Shown piece by piece: positions 19,227 to 27,692 of a DNA stretch of 64,000 nucleotides. How positions within the stretch are numbered: the stretch's first letter is position 1; every line of letters begins with the position of its first letter. A model generated the notes under the pieces. The model had not been told where the DNA came from. It ran no database searches and worked only from the letters and a program-made list of their open reading frames with translations. A program made the position numbers and the translations under genes. The DNA is from Inquilinus limosus (lineage in GTDB: Bacteria > Pseudomonadota > Alphaproteobacteria > DSM-16000 > Inquilinaceae): contig NZ_NHON01000023.1 in the NCBI RefSeq assembly GCF_002195995.1, positions 1 through 64,000 on the forward strand, written 5' to 3'.

Positions 19227-20114
19227 TCAGGCCTTGACGAAGCTGGGGCGCCAGCGCAGCACGCTGCGCTCGATCGCGCGGACGAGCTGGTCGGCGCCGA
19301 GGCCGAGCAGGGCGTAGACGATCAGGCCGACGAAGATGATGTCGGTGCGCAGGAAGTCGCGCGCCGTCATCACCAGGTAGCCGATGCCGCTGGAGGCGTT
19401 GATCTGCTCGCCGATCACCAGGCTGAGCCAGGCGGAGCCGAGCGAGTAGCGCAGGCCGACGAGGGCGGAGGGCAGGGCGCCGGGCAGGATCACCTGGCGG
19501 ATCAGCTCGCGCTGCGACAGGCCGAAGACGCTGGCGGCCTCGACCAGCTTGGCGTCGACGCCGCGGATGCCGGCGAACAGCGTCAGATAGATCGGGAAGG
19601 CCGAGCCGAGCGCGACCAGCGCGATCTTCGGCGTCTCGCCGATGCCGAACCACAGGATGAACAGCGGCACCAGCGCCAGGAACGGCATGGTTCGCAGCAT
19701 CTGCATGATAGCGTCGACCAGGTCCTCGCCGCGCTTCGACAGCCCGGCGACCAGCGCCAGGGCGGCGCCGGTGGTGACGCCGATGGCCAGGCCGGCGCTG
19801 ACCCGGCCGAGCGAGACCAGCAGGTGCTGCAGCAGCTCGCCCGAGGCCAGCAGCGTCCAGAAGGTGACGATGATGGTGGCGGGCGAGGCGATCGACCGCG
19901 GCGGGATCAGCCCGGCGGAGGAGCCGGCCTGCCACAGCAGCACGATCACCAGCGGCGGGATGAAGCGGCGGAACCGCTCGATCCGGGCCGTGAAGCCGCC
20001 GGCAGGCTGGGTCAGCGAGAGGGTGGCCAAGGCGATGTCCTGTTGCCGGATGCGAAAGGGTGACGGCGGGCGCCGCTGAGTTGTAGATAATGACCCACCA
20101 TATGCGTCAGTCAA
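19227..20114 (-). CDS. Sulfonate/nitrate/taurine-type ABC transporter permease (SsuC-like)
   Basis: This 295-residue permease has about six membrane helices and the coupling-loop region AASVFGLSQRELIRQVILPG, typical of SsuC/TauC. It opens the leftward sulfonate unit: permease, ATPase, SfnB-like, SsuD-like, SsuA-like, flavin reductase. The first 25 residues, before the hydrophobic part, are not conserved in appearance, and no internal ATG offers an alternative start. An AT-rich divergent promoter region lies directly upstream. Confidence 0.9.
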   Translation of the reverse strand: MTDAYGGSLSTTQRRPPSPFRIRQQDIALATLSLTQPAGGFTARIERFRRFIPPLVIVLLWQAGSSAGLIPPRSIASPATIIVTFWTLLASGELLQHLLVSLGRVSAGLAIGVTTGAALALVAGLSKRGEDLVDAIMQMLRTMPFLALVPLFILWFGIGETPKIALVALGSAFPIYLTLFAGIRGVDAKLVEAASVFGLSQRELIRQVILPGALPSALVGLRYSLGSAWLSLVIGEQINASSGIGYLVMTARDFLRTDIIFVGLIVYALLGLGADQLVRAIERSVLRWRPSFVKA

Positions 20115-20352
20115 TGTGATTCTGAATTAAATACCATATAATATATGTATAATATGTAATGGGCTGATCTGGCTAGATTTTATTCCGAACTCTCGATGCC
20201 GGGACAGTGGTTCGGATCGGTGTCACACAATAGCGATGCCGGATGATTGCACAGGAGTAATTTGTTTTGACGTTGCTTTGGCCGGTATGACAATGGGCTT
20301 TTCCGATCCGCCGCAGCCCCGCCGATCGAACGGGATCGGCTTTGGAGTCGCC
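20115..20352. promoter_or_regulatory. AT-rich divergent control region of the sulfonate genes
   Basis: This 238-base gap separates divergent ssuC-like and nitroreductase genes. Bases about 20115-20180 are strikingly AT-rich for this genome and include CATAT-AAT-ATATG, a perfect palindrome at 20135-20147, followed by further TATAAT-like runs. Sulfonate operons are usually switched on by LysR-type sulfur regulators (CysB/Cbl/SsuR) binding such regions. No regulator gene is adjacent, so the trans-acting factor is unknown. A -10/-35 pair cannot be fixed with confidence. Confidence 0.5.
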
Positions 20353-20949
20353 ATGACCAGTCTCGACGGCCGCGTGGCCGAGCACGACATCGATGCCCTG
20401 TTCCTGCGGCGCTGGTCGCCGCGCGCCTTCACCGAGGAGGCGATCCCGGAGGCGGAGCTGCTGCGCTTCTTCGAGGCGGCACGCTGGGCGCCCTCGGCGT
20501 ATAATTCGCAGCCCTGGCACTTCATCTATGCCCGCCGCGGCAGCGAGCGCTGGCCGGTCTTCCTCGACATCCTGAACGAATGGAACCGCGGCTGGGCGCA
20601 GCATGCGGCGGCGCTGGTGATCGTCGCGTCGAAGACCAAGTTTGACCAGCCCGGCAAGGGCGAGACCCAGCTTCTTACCCACTCCTTCGACGCCGGCGCC
20701 GCCTGGTCGAATTTCGCGCTGCAGGCCCTGCTGTCCGGCTGGCACACCCACGGCATGTCCGGCTTCGACCGTGACAAGGCGCGGGAGCATCTGGGCCTGC
20801 CGCCGGACTACGCCGCCGACGCCGCCATCGCCATCGGCCGGCTCGGCGACAAGGCGACGCTGCCGGAGAAGCTGCAGGAGCGCGAAGTGCCCAGCGGCCG
20901 CAAGCCCCTCGGCAGCATCGTGTCGGAGGGTGCGTTCCGGGCGGGGTAG
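20353..20949 (+). CDS. Nitroreductase family protein
   Basis: This 198-residue FMN-dependent oxidoreductase has the nitroreductase features RRWSPRAFTEEAIPEAELL, ARWAPSAYNSQPWHF (FMN phosphate contact) and the late GxDxDKxRE-like segment. It probably reduces nitro or quinone compounds with NAD(P)H in the cytosol. ATG 20353 with GGAG seven bases upstream is chosen; an upstream ATG at 20236 would add a non-conserved stretch. It diverges from the sulfonate operon and may be co-regulated, possibly giving another source of reduced flavin. Confidence 0.9.
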   Translation: MTSLDGRVAEHDIDALFLRRWSPRAFTEEAIPEAELLRFFEAARWAPSAYNSQPWHFIYARRGSERWPVFLDILNEWNRGWAQHAAALVIVASKTKFDQPGKGETQLLTHSFDAGAAWSNFALQALLSGWHTHGMSGFDRDKAREHLGLPPDYAADAAIAIGRLGDKATLPEKLQEREVPSGRKPLGSIVSEGAFRAG

Positions 20950-20961
20950 GAAACGCCCCCG

Positions 20962-21050
20962 CCGTCATTGCGAGGAGGCGCAGCCGACGAATCCATCCAG
21001 GGGCCGCTCGCTGTGGCCCCTGGATGGATTCGCTGCGCTCGCAATGACGG
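20962..21050. repeat. Palindromic repeat, family B (copy 1)
   Basis: Bounded by CCGTCATTGCGAGG and its inverse CTCGCAATGACGG, with an inner inverted pair around ATCCAGGGGCC and GGCCCCTGGAT. Other copies are at 25647-25746, 47157-47248 and 62897-62987. It separates the nitroreductase from the next transcription unit. Confidence 0.88.
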
Positions 21051-21055
21051 AGAGA

Positions 21056-21186
21056 TGTTGGTTCGAGTCAAAATAACAAAAGTAGAAAGCAAAAAATTAA
21101 GTTTGACTCAATAAGTTTTGTATATTCTCATAATCCACATCGAATCCCGGCATCGCCGCATCGCACGCTCACCGCAAGGAGCGCCC
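21056..21186 (+). promoter_or_regulatory. AT-rich leader upstream of SsuA-like/aldolase genes
   Basis: Bases 21068-21135 form an unusually AT-rich stretch (AATAACAAAAGTAGAAAGC and a TTGACT at 21103-21108). They end with a strong ribosome site AAGGAG at 21176-21181 that fixes the GTG start at 21187. The AT-rich block probably holds the promoter of the 21187-23916 unit, but spacing to any -10 hexamer is not ideal, so exact elements are not assigned. Confidence 0.45.
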
Positions 21187-22158
21187 GTGCCCTTCCTCCT
21201 GTCGCGCCGCTCGCTTCTGGCCGGCGGCGCCGGCCTCCTGGCGCTGGCGCCCGGCCTTTCCCAGGCCAAGGCCGGCGTCACCCTGCGCGCCGCCAAGTAC
21301 AAGGGCCGCGAGGACAACCTGCTGCGCGCCGCCGGGCAGATCGGCACGCCCTACACGCTGACCTTCGGCGAATTCGCTTCCGGCAACGTCATCGTCGAGG
21401 CGATGAATGCCGGCGCCATCGATGTCGGGTCGATGAGCGAGATCCCGCCGGTCTTCGCCGCCGCCTCCGGCGCCCGGATCAAGGCGGTGGCGATCATCGC
21501 CGACGACGTCAACAACCAGGTCGTCCTGGTGCCGAAGGACAGCCCGATCCGCACGCCGGCCGACCTCGCCGGCAAGCGCGTCGGCTATGTCCGCGCCACC
21601 ACCACCCAGTACTACCTGGCGCGGATCCTGAAGACGGCCGGCCTGTCCTTCGCCGACATCACCGGCGTGCCCCTGACCCCGGCCGATGGCCGTGCCGCCT
21701 TCGACCAGGGCGCGATCGACGCCTGGGCGATCTACGGCTACTCCGTGCCGATCACCATCGCCGCCTCCGGCGCCCGGGTGCTGGTCACCGCCAATGGCTA
21801 TCTCTCGGGCAACTACATCTACGCGGCGCGGGCCGAGGCGCTGGACGACCCGCAGCTGTCGGCCGCGATCGGCGACTATCTGCTGCGCATCAAGCGGGCC
21901 TGGGCCTGGCAGCAGGCCCATCTCGAGGACTGGGCGACGATCTTCAGCGACGCCATCGGCGTGCCGCGCGACATCGTGCTGGGCCAACTGCGCAACGCCA
22001 GCCAGCCCAACGACCTGAAGCCGGTGACCGACGACGCCGTCGCCTCGGTCCAGGCCGTCGCCGACACCTTCAGCGAGCTCGGGCTGGTGCCCGGCCCGAT
22101 CGACGTCGCCCCCCTGTTCGACCGCCGCTACGGCGACCTGCTGGCCAAGAGCGCCTGA
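21187..22158 (+). CDS. ABC transporter substrate-binding protein, SsuA/NMT1-like
   Basis: This 323-residue exported binding protein carries a twin-arginine-like signal (LSRRSLLAGGAGLLALAPG, cleavage near SQAKA). The SsuA-type core includes FGEFASGNVIVEAMNAGA, DVGSMSEIPPVFAAASGA, LVPKDSPIRTPADLAGK and DQGAIDAWAIYG. GTG 21187 is chosen because AAGGAG lies five bases before it and it opens the signal peptide. It belongs to a rightward unit with an aldolase and a second binding protein, but no permease is encoded there. The two proteins may deliver ligands to the SsuBC-type transporter at 18375-20114. Confidence 0.9.
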   Translation: MPFLLSRRSLLAGGAGLLALAPGLSQAKAGVTLRAAKYKGREDNLLRAAGQIGTPYTLTFGEFASGNVIVEAMNAGAIDVGSMSEIPPVFAAASGARIKAVAIIADDVNNQVVLVPKDSPIRTPADLAGKRVGYVRATTTQYYLARILKTAGLSFADITGVPLTPADGRAAFDQGAIDAWAIYGYSVPITIAASGARVLVTANGYLSGNYIYAARAEALDDPQLSAAIGDYLLRIKRAWAWQQAHLEDWATIFSDAIGVPRDIVLGQLRNASQPNDLKPVTDDAVASVQAVADTFSELGLVPGPIDVAPLFDRRYGDLLAKSA

Positions 22159-22180
22159 CTCCCCCGCGAGGACCGACCCC

Positions 22181-22963
22181 ATGAGCCAAGCCACCGTCGC
22201 CACCCGGGCCCGGGACTTCTTCACCCTGCCGCAGCACAATTCGCTGGAGGCGGAGCGGCTGCACCGCAAGCAGCGCCTGGCGGCGGCCTTCCGCATCTTC
22301 GCCCGCCGCGGCTTCGACCAGGGCCTGGCGGGCCACATCACCGCGCGCGACCCTGAGCTGACCGACCATTTCTGGGTCAATCCGCTGGGCAAGCATTTCG
22401 GCCAGATCCGCGTCTCCGACCTGCAACTGGTGAACGAGCATGGCGAGATCGTCGAGGGCAGTCAGCCGATCAACGAGGCTGCCTTCGTCATCCATGCCGC
22501 GATCCACAAGGCGCGGCCGGACGTGATCGCCGCCGCCCACACCCATTCGACCTACGGCAAGGCCTGGTCGACGCTGGGCCGGCTCCTGGACCCGATCACC
22601 CAGGATTCCTGCACCTTCTACGGCGACCACGGGCTTTATGGCGAGTTCCACGGCGTGGTGCTGGAGGCGGAGGAGGGCCAGCGCATCGTCGGGGCGCTGG
22701 GCGACAGGAAGGCCGTGATCCTGCAGAATCACGGCTTCCTCACCGCCGGCCCGTCGGTCGAGGCGGCGGTGTGGTGGTACATCGCCATGGACAACGCCGC
22801 CCACGCCCAGTTGCTGGCCGAGGCCGCGGGCACGCCGATCGTGCTGGACCATGAGACGGCGAAGTTCACTTACGACCGGATCGGCGGCCCGACCGGCGGC
22901 GCCCTCAGCTTCAAGCCGCTGTGGGACTGGATCGTCGCGGCCGAGCCGGACCTGCTGGATTGA
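22181..22963 (+). CDS. Class II aldolase/adducin family protein
   Basis: This 260-residue zinc enzyme-like protein has the family segments GLAGHITARDPE, FWVNPLGKHFG, AAHTHSTYGKAWSTLG (two metal histidines) and VILQNHGFLTAG (third histidine region). Family members cleave sugar phosphates or act as decarboxylases or epimerases. Its position between two sulfonate-type binding proteins suggests that it handles a carbon skeleton from a sulfonated or related substrate; this is inference. It starts 22 bases after the previous stop and overlaps the next gene by one base. Confidence 0.88.
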   Translation: MSQATVATRARDFFTLPQHNSLEAERLHRKQRLAAAFRIFARRGFDQGLAGHITARDPELTDHFWVNPLGKHFGQIRVSDLQLVNEHGEIVEGSQPINEAAFVIHAAIHKARPDVIAAAHTHSTYGKAWSTLGRLLDPITQDSCTFYGDHGLYGEFHGVVLEAEEGQRIVGALGDRKAVILQNHGFLTAGPSVEAAVWWYIAMDNAAHAQLLAEAAGTPIVLDHETAKFTYDRIGGPTGGALSFKPLWDWIVAAEPDLLD

Positions 22964-23916
22964 TGCCGATGCACAGCACGCTCAGCCGCCGCGACCTGTT
23001 GCGCCTCGCCCTCGGCCTGCCGCTGCTGGCGCTGGCCCGCCCGGGACATGCCGAGGAGACGGTGCTGCAGGTCGGCGACCAGCTGTTCGGCAACCGCTCG
23101 GTGGTCGAGGTCTCGGGCCAGGCGGACAACCTGCCCTACCGGATCGACTGGAAGCAGTTCCCGGCGGCGCAGCCGCTGCTGGAGGCGCTGAACGCCGGCG
23201 CGCTCGATGTCGGCATGATGGGCGACCTGTCCTTCTTCACCGTCTTCGCCGCCGGGGCGCCGCTGCGCGCCATCGGCGCCTACCGGGCCGACCCGCGCAC
23301 CCAGGCGATCCTGGTGCGGTCGGACTCGCCGATCCAGGGCGTGCCGGACCTGAAGGGCAAGCGGGTGGCCGGCACCCGCGCCGGCTGGGGCCAGTTCCTG
23401 ATCCTGGCGACGCTGAAGCAGGCCGGCATCGACCCGTCCGAGGTCGAGATCGTGCTGCTGCCGCCGCCCGAGGCGCGGTCGGCGCTGGCGGCCGGCGCGA
23501 TCGACGCCTGGGCGGTGTGGGAGCCCTATGTCTCCACCGAGATCCTGGAGCGCGGCGCCCGGGTGGTGGCCGACGGGCGCGGCCTGTCGCCGACCATCAC
23601 CCTGGTCGCGGCCCATGTCGACGCGATCGCGGCCAAGCATGCGGCGCTGCAGGACTTCCTGGGCCGGCTCAGCGCCGGCCGCGCCTGGGTCCGCGCCCAT
23701 CCGGCCGAATACGCCCGCTACTACGCCGGACTCTCCAAGATCCCGGAGGCGGTGGTGCAGCGGTCGACCGAGCAGCAGCAGGTCGGCTTCGTCGCCCTCG
23801 ACGACGCGGTGGTGGCAGAGCTGCAGCGCGCCGCCGACCTGACGGTGGAGTTCGGCATCCTGCGCGACCGGGTCGATGTCGCGTCCACCATCGACCGCAG
23901 CTTCAGCGCGGTCTGA
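22963..23916 (+). CDS. Aliphatic sulfonate ABC transporter substrate-binding protein (SsuA-like)
   Basis: This 317-residue exported protein has a Tat-type signal (LSRRDLLRLALGLPLLALA, cleavage after HAEE). It is clearly a paralogue of the protein at 14959-15903: YRIDWKQFPAAQPLLEALNA and DVGMMGDLSFFTVFAAGAPL align closely with the segments there. The start overlaps the aldolase stop by one base; ATG 22969 is an alternative. With three SsuA-like proteins but one permease/ATPase pair in this stretch, several receptors probably share the transporter. Confidence 0.91.
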   Translation: MPMHSTLSRRDLLRLALGLPLLALARPGHAEETVLQVGDQLFGNRSVVEVSGQADNLPYRIDWKQFPAAQPLLEALNAGALDVGMMGDLSFFTVFAAGAPLRAIGAYRADPRTQAILVRSDSPIQGVPDLKGKRVAGTRAGWGQFLILATLKQAGIDPSEVEIVLLPPPEARSALAAGAIDAWAVWEPYVSTEILERGARVVADGRGLSPTITLVAAHVDAIAAKHAALQDFLGRLSAGRAWVRAHPAEYARYYAGLSKIPEAVVQRSTEQQQVGFVALDDAVVAELQRAADLTVEFGILRDRVDVASTIDRSFSAV

Positions 23917-23982
23917 TCCTCTCCGTCGGGGGGCGGAGGAGGGGAGAAGGGCCCGGCCGAGGGGGACTTGGCCGGGCCTTTC

Positions 23983-24125
23983 AGAGATCGTTTGGAAATG
24001 CACTGGCGTGGCCGTCTGACGGCGGTTTCTGCGCTTCCGGTGCTCACGCACCAAATGTGCGCTGCGCTCCGGTTCTCGAAACCACCGCCAGCCGACTCAC
24101 GCCAGCGCATTTCCAAACGATCTCT
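23983..24125. repeat. MITE-like inverted repeat, family C (copy 1)
   Basis: This 143-bp element has long terminal inverted repeats beginning AGAGATCGTTTGGAAATGC, and a centre with inverted CGGTTTC/GAAACC blocks. Its last base (T24125) is also the final A, on the other strand, of the amidase stop codon TGA. A second copy in the opposite orientation is at 47271-47414. No open reading frame of its own is present, so it resembles a non-autonomous miniature transposable element. Confidence 0.85.
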
Positions 24126-25492
24126 CAGTCGCGCTGGTCGATGCCGGCGGCCTCGGCGGCCAGGCCGATCGCCAGCAGCCGGGCATCGTCGCCGGCGGGG
24201 GCGGAGAGCAGCAGGCTGGTCGGCAGGCCGCGCCCGTCCAGCCCGGTCGGCAGGGCCAGGCCGCACAGGGTCAGGATGTTGCCGATCATGGTGTTGCGCA
24301 GGGTGCGCAGGTTGACTTGGTGGTACAGGTCAACATCGGCCTCCAGCGGCGCGATCTCCGGCGCCGCATGCGCCACGGTGGGGAAGGCCAGCAGCGCGCC
24401 GTCCAGCTCCGCCGCCAGGGCCGCGGTCAGCCGCCGGCGCATGGCCTGGATCGCCAGCAGGTCCAGCGCCGTCATCCGCTTGCCGTTGACGATGCGCGAG
24501 GTGATGCGCGGGTCGACGCGCGCGGCGTCCGGCCCCTCCATCAGCTCGCGGTGGAAGGCGTAAGCCTCCGCCCCCGTCAGCGAGCCATGGGCGGCGCCGG
24601 CCGCGAACATCTCGTCGATGATCGGGATGCGCCGGCGCTCGACCTTGGCCCCGGCGGCGGCCAGCACCGCCAGCGCCCGCTCGAAATTGGCGACCACGCC
24701 GTCCTCGGCCTGGTCGAACACCACATTTTCCGGCACCACCAGCCGCAGGCCCGACAGCTCGGCGCGGCGGATGTCGGTGGCGACGGCGCCGCGCAGCGCC
24801 GCGTCCAGCAGGATGCAGTCCTCCACCGTCCGGGCCAGCGGGCCGACCGAATCGAGGGTCTGCGACAGCGGATAGACGGCGCTCTTGTCGATCCGGCCCT
24901 CGGAGGTCTTCAGGCCGACCAGCCCGTTGAAGGCGGCGGGGATGCGCACCGACCCGCCGGTGTCGGTGCCGATGGCGCAGGGCGCCAGGCCGCGCGCCAC
25001 CGCGACGGCGGAGCCGGAGGAGGAGCCGCCGGGCACCCGCGGCGTGGCGGCGTCGAACGGGTTCGCCGGGGTGCCGTAATGCGGGTTGATGCCGAGGCCG
25101 GAGAAGGCGAACTCGCTGAGATTGACCTTGCCCAGGCTGACCATGCCGGCGGCGGCCAAGTGGCGGGCGATCGGCGCGTCGGCCCTGGCCGGCGGGGCGT
25201 GCCGCAGCACCTCGGCCCCGGCGGTGGTGACCGTGCCCTCCAGGTCGACCAGGTCCTTCCAGGCGAGCGGCACGCCGTCCAGCGGCCCCAGCGGCCGGCC
25301 GGCGCGGTAGCGCTTCAGGCTGGCCTCGGCCTCGCGCCGCGCCCGCGCCTCGGTCAGCAGCAGGAAGATCGCCCTGTCCGGGCAGGCGCGGATGCGGTCG
25401 AGGAAGAACTCGGTCGCGGTGACCGGGTCGGCGGCGCCGGAGAGGTAGAGGCGGCCGAGGGCGGCGGCGGAGAGCTGGGACAGGTCGGTCAC
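24125..25492 (-). CDS. Amidase signature family enzyme
   Basis: This 455-residue amidohydrolase has the Ser-cisSer-Lys catalytic apparatus of the amidase signature family. The lysine is in LAWKDLVD, the glycine/serine-rich signature is PGGSSSGSAVAVARG, and GTDTGGSVRIPAAFNGLVGLK carries the nucleophile serine. It hydrolyses an amide such as indoleacetamide, allophanate or an aryl amide; the substrate is not readable. GTG 25492 is selected because the protein then begins TDLSQLSAAALGRL as in homologues; the only ATG further upstream lies beyond repeat DNA. The stop codon abuts family C repeat DNA. Confidence 0.9.
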   Translation of the reverse strand: MTDLSQLSAAALGRLYLSGAADPVTATEFFLDRIRACPDRAIFLLLTEARARREAEASLKRYRAGRPLGPLDGVPLAWKDLVDLEGTVTTAGAEVLRHAPPARADAPIARHLAAAGMVSLGKVNLSEFAFSGLGINPHYGTPANPFDAATPRVPGGSSSGSAVAVARGLAPCAIGTDTGGSVRIPAAFNGLVGLKTSEGRIDKSAVYPLSQTLDSVGPLARTVEDCILLDAALRGAVATDIRRAELSGLRLVVPENVVFDQAEDGVVANFERALAVLAAAGAKVERRRIPIIDEMFAAGAAHGSLTGAEAYAFHRELMEGPDAARVDPRITSRIVNGKRMTALDLLAIQAMRRRLTAALAAELDGALLAFPTVAHAAPEIAPLEADVDLYHQVNLRTLRNTMIGNILTLCGLALPTGLDGRGLPTSLLLSAPAGDDARLLAIGLAAEAAGIDQRD

Positions 25493-25801
25493 GGGCGTGT
25501 TCCACGGCCCCGGATCCCGTCGCCCCGGCGGGCCGCCGGCCGGGTGCGATCCGCTACTCGACCAGCCGGCGCCGGGTTTGTCGAGACCCAGTGCGAAGGG
25601 TTTGGTTTGCGTGGCCTCTCCCACAGGCGAGATCTTTTCGGAATTCTCGCCATCGTCATTGCGAGCGCAGCGAAGCAATCCAGGGGCCGGTGCGAACCGG
25701 CCCCTGGATTGCTTCGTCGGCTTCGCCTCCTCGCAATGACGGCGAGGGAGGGGCGTTTGAAAAGCTCCCGCAAACGGGAGAGGCAACTGAATGCCGCGTC
25801 T
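25493..25801. other. 309-base intergenic region with nested repeats
   Basis: No gene is seen here. From 25611 a family D-like arm (GGCCTCTCCC) begins, matched by GGGAGAGGC near 25778-25787, and between them sits a complete family B element (25647-25746). The remaining 25493-25610 is GC-rich sequence upstream of the amidase GTG and may hold its promoter, though none is recognisable. Confidence 0.6.
25647..25746. repeat. Palindromic repeat, family B (copy 2), inside a family D-like hairpin
   Basis: CGTCATTGCGAG at 25654 and CTCGCAATGACGG near 25741 bound the usual family B core with the inverted ATCCAGGGGCC/GGCCCCTGGAT pair. The outer CTCGCC/GGCGAG extends the palindrome. Family D-like arms flank it on both sides, indicating insertion of one repeat into another. 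Confidence 0.8.
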
Positions 25802-26170
25802 TTATTCCGTCAGCGCGAACACCCGCAGGCGGTGGCCGTCGGGGTCGAGGGCGACGAAGGTGTGACCGAAATCCATCGTGGTCGGCGGCTGCAGGATCGG
25901 CAGGCCGCGGCCGCGCCATGCCTCGTGCAGGCTCTCGACCGCGGCGGCGTCGGCGACGCTGAAGCCGATCTCGCCGCCGCCGCCGGCCGCGGTCGCCGCC
26001 GGCTCGACCGTGTGGCGCGACCACAGGCCCAGCTTGGCCCCGCCCTCGAGGACGAAGAGGGCAAAGGTGGGCTGGGATTCAACCGGCTCGCGGCCCAGCA
26101 GCCCGGCATAGAAGGCGGCGCTGGCCGGCGGGTTGTCGACATAGAGCAGGGTGTAGCTGGGGATCGGCAT
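25802..26170 (-). CDS. VOC family protein (glyoxalase/bleomycin-resistance fold)
   Basis: This 122-residue protein has two beta-alpha-beta-beta-beta motifs of the vicinal oxygen chelate fold. Segments YTLLYVDNPPASAAFYAGLLG and FVALDPDGHRLRVF are typical, the latter being the closing strand with the DPDGH turn. Its activity (dioxygenase, isomerase or drug binding) cannot be assigned. ATG 26170 begins the first strand. It is followed in the leftward direction by repeat DNA and preceded, 64 bases away, by a WYL regulator gene that may control it. Confidence 0.88.
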   Translation of the reverse strand: MPIPSYTLLYVDNPPASAAFYAGLLGREPVESQPTFALFVLEGGAKLGLWSRHTVEPAATAAGGGGEIGFSVADAAAVESLHEAWRGRGLPILQPPTTMDFGHTFVALDPDGHRLRVFALTE

Positions 26171-26234
26171 CGGGCTCTCCAGGTGCGGTGACAGGCCAAG
26201 GATGCGCGCCGATGCTGTCAGTTTCCGGCAGCAG

Positions 26235-26927
26235 TCAATTGCGCAGAGCGATGCCCTGGCTCTCACGCCACTCCTTCAGCAGGGCCTGGCGGCGGCGCGG
26301 ATAGCGCGCCTCGATGGTCGCCAGCTCGACGATCCGGTCGGTGCGGAAGTGGCGGAAGCCCTGGCGCAGCTCGCACCACGCCACCACCATTCGGACCTGG
26401 TCGAAGAAGCCGAGGGCGAAGGGCCAGATCACCCGCCGCGTCTCCGCCCCCTCCGGGCCGCGATAGGCGATGGCCAGCTTGCGCTCGCCGCGGATCGCCT
26501 GGCGCACCGTCGCGAGGTCGATGCCGCCGCCGGCGATCGGCTGGCCGGGGCCGACCAGCAGGGTATTGGCGTCGAGGCTCTCGCGCAGATCCTCGGGCAG
26601 CACCGCCGCGATCTTGGCCAGGGCGTTGCGGGCGGCATCGCCCAGCCGATCGTCGGCGCGCCGCGCCACCCAGCGCGAGCCCAGCACCAGCGCCTCGATC
26701 TCGTCCTCCGAGAACATCAGCGGCGGCAGCATGAAGCCGGGCCGCAGCACATAGCCCAGCCCCGGCTCGCCCTCGATGTCGGCGCCCTGGGCCTGCAGCG
26801 TGGCGATGTCGCGGTAGAGCGTGCGCAGGCTGACCCCGGTCTCGGCCGCCAGGGCCCGCCCGCTGACCGGCCGGCGGTGACGGCGCAGCACCTGGATCAG
26901 CCCCAGCAGGCGTTCGGATCGCGACAC
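26235..26927 (-). CDS. YafY-type transcriptional regulator with HTH and WYL domains
   Basis: This 230-residue DNA-binding protein has an N-terminal winged helix (SERLLGLIQVLRRHRRPVSG, GVSLRTLYRDIATLQ, residues 3-60) and a C-terminal WYL-type ligand domain (about 135-215, RVIWPFALGFFDQVRMVVAW), where the WYL triad is altered. Such proteins regulate neighbouring genes in response to small ligands or nucleic acids. The downstream VOC gene is the likely target. Confidence 0.9.
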   Translation of the reverse strand: MSRSERLLGLIQVLRRHRRPVSGRALAAETGVSLRTLYRDIATLQAQGADIEGEPGLGYVLRPGFMLPPLMFSEDEIEALVLGSRWVARRADDRLGDAARNALAKIAAVLPEDLRESLDANTLLVGPGQPIAGGGIDLATVRQAIRGERKLAIAYRGPEGAETRRVIWPFALGFFDQVRMVVAWCELRQGFRHFRTDRIVELATIEARYPRRRQALLKEWRESQGIALRN

Positions 26928-26975
26928 GGCCCCTCCTGGTCGAGGCGGCCATGCTGCCAGATCCTGGCAGTAATG

Positions 26976-27560
26976 TCAGCGCGCGCCCGGCACCAGGACC
27001 CGGCCGGTGAAGGGGCCCTCCACCGCCTCGACATAGGTGCGGGCGATTTCGGCGGCCGGCGTGCCGCCATCCCGGCCCATCGCCTGCAGCGTCTCGCGCA
27101 CCCAGCCGGGGGTGACGGCGTTGATCCGCAGGCCGCGCGGCAGCTCCAGCGCCGCGGCGCGGGTGAAGGCCTCCAGCCCGGCATTGACCAGGGCGCCGAA
27201 GGCGGCGCCGGCCATCGGCGGGTCGAAGGTGCCGGCGGTCAGGGTGACCGAGCCGCCGTCGCGCAGCCGGGGCAGGGCCAGCCGCAGCAGCGCCACCTGG
27301 CCCAGCAGCTTGCCGTGCAGGCCATCCAGGAACGCCTCGTCCGGCGCGTCGATCGGCGCCATCCGGGCGCTGGCCGCGCAGCACACCACGGCGTCGACCG
27401 GTGCGGCCGCGGCCAGCAGCGCAGCGATCGAGCCCCGGTCCTCGATGTCCACGGCCGGGACGCCATGGCGCGACGCCCGCACCACCTCATGCCGCGGCTC
27501 CAGCGCGGCGGCGACGGCCGACCCGATCGTGCCGGTGGCGCCGATGACGATGATCTTCAT
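26976..27560 (-). CDS. Short SDR-type NAD(P)-binding protein
   Basis: This 194-residue Rossmann protein begins MKIIVIGATGTIGSAVAAAL, has the VVCCAAS turn in place of NNAG, and ends in INAVTPGWVRETLQ. It is shorter than classical SDR enzymes, and the YxxxK catalytic motif is not recognisable (the region reads FGALVNAG). Relatives are annotated only as short-chain dehydrogenases. It lies 48 bases upstream of the WYL regulator in the same direction and diverges from the two-component operon. Confidence 0.85.
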   Translation of the reverse strand: MKIIVIGATGTIGSAVAAALEPRHEVVRASRHGVPAVDIEDRGSIAALLAAAAPVDAVVCCAASARMAPIDAPDEAFLDGLHGKLLGQVALLRLALPRLRDGGSVTLTAGTFDPPMAGAAFGALVNAGLEAFTRAAALELPRGLRINAVTPGWVRETLQAMGRDGGTPAAEIARTYVEAVEGPFTGRVLVPGAR

Positions 27561-27692
27561 GAGGGTTCCCTCGGTGTCTGGCCCCGAGGATGCGATCCCG
27601 CTTCCCTGAAGAGAATGACCCATAATCTTCAATGGCTGTGAAGCGGACGGTGCAAAATGCGCGGCGCGCGCCGTCCCGGCGCCCGAAGCGGC

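Noticed and set aside
25493-25786. Extension of the amidase start upstream to an ATG at 25786
   Set aside because: It would add about 98 residues translated from repeat DNA; GTG 25492 gives the normal family N-terminus.
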